Source of the DNA: Hyphomicrobiales bacterium
GTDB taxonomy: Bacteria > Pseudomonadota > Alphaproteobacteria > Rhizobiales > Beijerinckiaceae
Direction: 5' to 3'
Assembly (NCBI GenBank): GCA_947455725.1
Contig: CANGPL010000002.1
Coordinates: forward strand, 1 to 64,000
Length of the DNA stretch: 64,000 bases
The notes under the pieces were generated by a model. It saw only the letters and a program-made list of their open reading frames with translations, ran no database searches and had not been told where the DNA came from. Positions 62,223 through 64,000 of this stretch are shown here, in pieces. The position numbers and the translations under genes were made by a program. How positions within the stretch are numbered: the first letter of the stretch is position 1; each line of letters begins with the position of its first letter.

Positions 62223-63641
62223 TTAAGATAGATGATACGCTTTCTTAGCGAGATTATAGGTCAGATCTTCCGCCAATCCATAGGCCTCTTCTTCGTTGAG
62301 ACGGTGCGTGGCGACTAACCCCGCCAAAAAGGCGCAATCCACGCGGCGCGCTACATCATGCCGCGCTGGAATAGAGCAGAAGGCGCGCGTGTCGTCGTTA
62401 AAGCCAACCGTGTTATAAAAACCGGCGGTCTCGGTTGTCATTTCTCTAAACCGCATCATGCCTTCGTAACTGTCATGAAACCACCAAGCGGGGCCAAGGC
62501 GTAAGGCTGGATAATGTCCGGCAAGGGGTGCTAATTCTCGCGCATAGGCGGTTTCATCCAGCGTGAATAAAATGATCGTGAGGTCAGGTTCATTGCCGAC
62601 CAAATCGAGCAAGGGCTTGAGCGCCGAAACATAATCCGTTTGTGTTGGAATATCTGCGCCTTTATCGCGACCAAACTGTTTGAAGAGACGTTCATTATGG
62701 TTACGCATAGAACCCGGATGGATTTGCATCACGAGTCCATCAACAAGACTCATTTTAGCCATTTCGGTTAGCATCTGCGCTCGGAAGAGTTCGGCATCGG
62801 CTGCACTTGCGGGTGATTGACACACGCGTTGAAAAAGAGCCTCGGCTTCGGCATGCGTTAGGTTAGCGGTACACGCTGTTGCGTGCCCATGATCGCTTGC
62901 GGTTGCGCCATAGGATTTAAAGAACTGGCGACGCTTACGATGCGCATTGAGATAGCCGGACCAGGTGCTTGTGTCACAACCGGTTAATTCTCCGAAGCGG
63001 ACGAGATTGCTATGGAAGCCTTCAAATTCGGGATCGGTCACCGAGTCAGGCCGATAGGTGGTGATCACCCGTCCCGTCCAGCCCGATTGGCGTATGGCTT
63101 CGTGATGCTCTAGCGGATCAAGCGCGCTTTCGGTTGTTGCAATCGCTTCTATGTTAAAGCGCTCAAAAAGAGCGCGCGGCCGATAGCTCGGCTGCTCTAA
63201 TCGCTCGGCAATGCGATCATAGAGACGATCGGCATTTTCAGGCACAAGCGTCTCGTGAATGTCGAATAAAGTGGCAAAGGCGTGATCAAGCCAAAGGCGC
63301 GTTGGCGTTCCACGGAACAGGTGCCAGTGTTCAGCAAATAATTTCCAGATCGCACGGGGATTGGTTTCCACCGATCCACCATCAATGCGCGGAATACCGA
63401 GCTTTTCGAGCGGCACACCTTGCGAATAGAGCATTCGGAAAATGTAATGATCGGGTACGACGAACAATGTCGCGGGATCAGGAAAGGCCTCATTATAGGC
63501 AAACCATCGCGGATCCGTATGGCCGTGTGGAGAGAGGATAGGTAGATGGGCAATACGCTCATAAAGACGACGAGCAATCGCACGCGTGTGCGCCTCGGCA
63601 GGGAATAGACGATCAGGATGGACGAGTGGATTGGTCATCAT
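62223..63641 (-). CDS. uxaC: glucuronate isomerase
   Basis: 472 residues. The amidohydrolase-like metal motif LPILSPHGHTDPRWFAYNEAF is at residues 34-54, and ATTESALDPLEHH and IHPGSMRNHNERLF are further family motifs. UxaC converts D-glucuronate to D-fructuronate or D-galacturonate to D-tagaturonate. It is the first enzyme gene behind the GntR-family regulator. Confidence 0.94.
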   Translation of the reverse strand: MMTNPLVHPDRLFPAEAHTRAIARRLYERIAHLPILSPHGHTDPRWFAYNEAFPDPATLFVVPDHYIFRMLYSQGVPLEKLGIPRIDGGSVETNPRAIWKLFAEHWHLFRGTPTRLWLDHAFATLFDIHETLVPENADRLYDRIAERLEQPSYRPRALFERFNIEAIATTESALDPLEHHEAIRQSGWTGRVITTYRPDSVTDPEFEGFHSNLVRFGELTGCDTSTWSGYLNAHRKRRQFFKSYGATASDHGHATACTANLTHAEAEALFQRVCQSPASAADAELFRAQMLTEMAKMSLVDGLVMQIHPGSMRNHNERLFKQFGRDKGADIPTQTDYVSALKPLLDLVGNEPDLTIILFTLDETAYARELAPLAGHYPALRLGPAWWFHDSYEGMMRFREMTTETAGFYNTVGFNDDTRAFCSIPARHDVARRVDCAFLAGLVATHRLNEEEAYGLAEDLTYNLAKKAYHLS

Positions 63642-63648
63642 AAAAGTA

Positions 63649-64000
63649 TCAAGACCTTTGCGGCTCTATCGTGCGGATGATGTAATCCGGATTAACGTGA
63701 TCCAAATTTGCAAAATCGATAACCGAGCTGAGATGTTCATCCATCGCGTTTGTGGCACCAGCCGGATCGCCCGCCTCGATGGCATCAAGAATGGCGCGAT
63801 GCTCGGCAATAACTTTTGTCATTCGTCCGGGCGCAGGCAATGTTAACCGACGATAGCGATCCACTTGATATTTGACGGTGTTGATGAGCCGCCAAATATT
63901 TGGAAAGCTTGCTGCGCTTGCAATTGCGCGATGGAAATCTTCATCGGCGCTGTGAAATTCATCTCGATCAGACGCTTTATTGGCGAGTATCTGACGATCG
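63649..64000 (-). CDS. GntR/FadR family regulator, 3' part
   Basis: The minus-strand frame is open from the window edge to a stop at 63649, about 116 codons. It shows the C-terminal FCD effector domain (SADEDFHRAIA, VDRYRRLTLPAPG, HRAILDAIEAGDPAGA, then MDEHL), in the style of UxuR/ExuR-type regulators. The DNA-binding N-terminus is outside the window. It lies just before uxaC and is presumably the operon's regulator, responding to a hexuronate. Confidence 0.88.
   Translation of the reverse strand, partial: DRQILANKASDRDEFHSADEDFHRAIASAASFPNIWRLINTVKYQVDRYRRLTLPAPGRMTKVIAEHRAILDAIEAGDPAGATNAMDEHLSSVIDFANLDHVNPDYIIRTIEPQRS

Overview
The window is one gene-dense stretch of an alphaproteobacterial chromosome, most likely order Hyphomicrobiales (Rhizobiales). 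Three things point there: an MbfA-type ferritin/VIT1 fusion preceded by an almost perfect Irr box; the overlapping DUF1285 - NUDIX - DUF6111 - cca string followed by MoxR/DUF58/DUF4159-type genes; and PrtD/HlyD-type secretion beside an RTX glycanase. The genus cannot be named. I see no rRNA, tRNA, CRISPR array, prophage or insertion sequence.

Layout. 0-9.5 kb: housekeeping genes (NUDIX hydrolase, CCA-adding enzyme), then a MoxR ATPase / DUF58 / two large membrane proteins. 9.5-18 kb: an amine-oxidation block (PuuC-like aldehyde dehydrogenase, enolase-superfamily enzyme, GcvA-type LysR regulator, PuuB-like FAD oxidase, and an 809-residue dimethylglycine/sarcosine-dehydrogenase-like GcvT-family protein), closed by an 87-bp palindromic repeat. 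18-22.4 kb (minus): BHMT-like methyltransferase, a degenerate RACo-like protein and a non-pyrrolysine MttB-like methyltransferase. 22.5-25.2 kb: a small membrane protein, a phosphoesterase and mbfA. 25.4-30.5 kb: heterotetrameric sarcosine oxidase soxBDAG. 30.5-36 kb: an AT-rich segment with a complete luxR-luxI pair, an orphan ModB permease, a GMC oxidoreductase and a second enolase-superfamily enzyme. 36-41 kb (minus): aldo/keto reductase, a HigBA-like toxin-antitoxin pair with an operator-like dyad, and a sugar-type ABC importer. 41-46.7 kb: FAD-linked D-lactate-type dehydrogenase, amine oxidase, malonyl-CoA synthetase, quinone oxidoreductase. 46.8-51.9 kb: type I secretion genes divergent from a GH16/RTX beta-glucanase, their likely cargo. 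51.9-55.4 kb: a BciB/HCAR-family iron-sulfur flavoprotein, a membrane alpha/beta hydrolase and a BLUF photoreceptor. 55.4-64 kb (minus): a hexuronate operon (gntR-type regulator, uxaC, Pot-type ABC importer, uxuA, uxuB).

The dominant theme of 10-36 kb is catabolism of N-methylated amines and related one-carbon chemistry: demethylation of betaine or dimethylglycine-like substrates to sarcosine and glycine, with methyl groups going to homocysteine, a corrinoid or tetrahydrofolate. The rightmost part handles plant-derived sugars (hexuronates, beta-glucans), and together with quorum sensing and iron control this suggests a plant- or algae-associated heterotroph (inference). The most unusual items are the degenerate RACo-like protein that lacks both its 2Fe-2S domain and its first nucleotide-binding motif, the Arg/Gly-rich tails shared by three adjacent methyl-transfer proteins, the orphan ModB beside luxI, and the BciB-family protein with a rearranged cysteine cluster.
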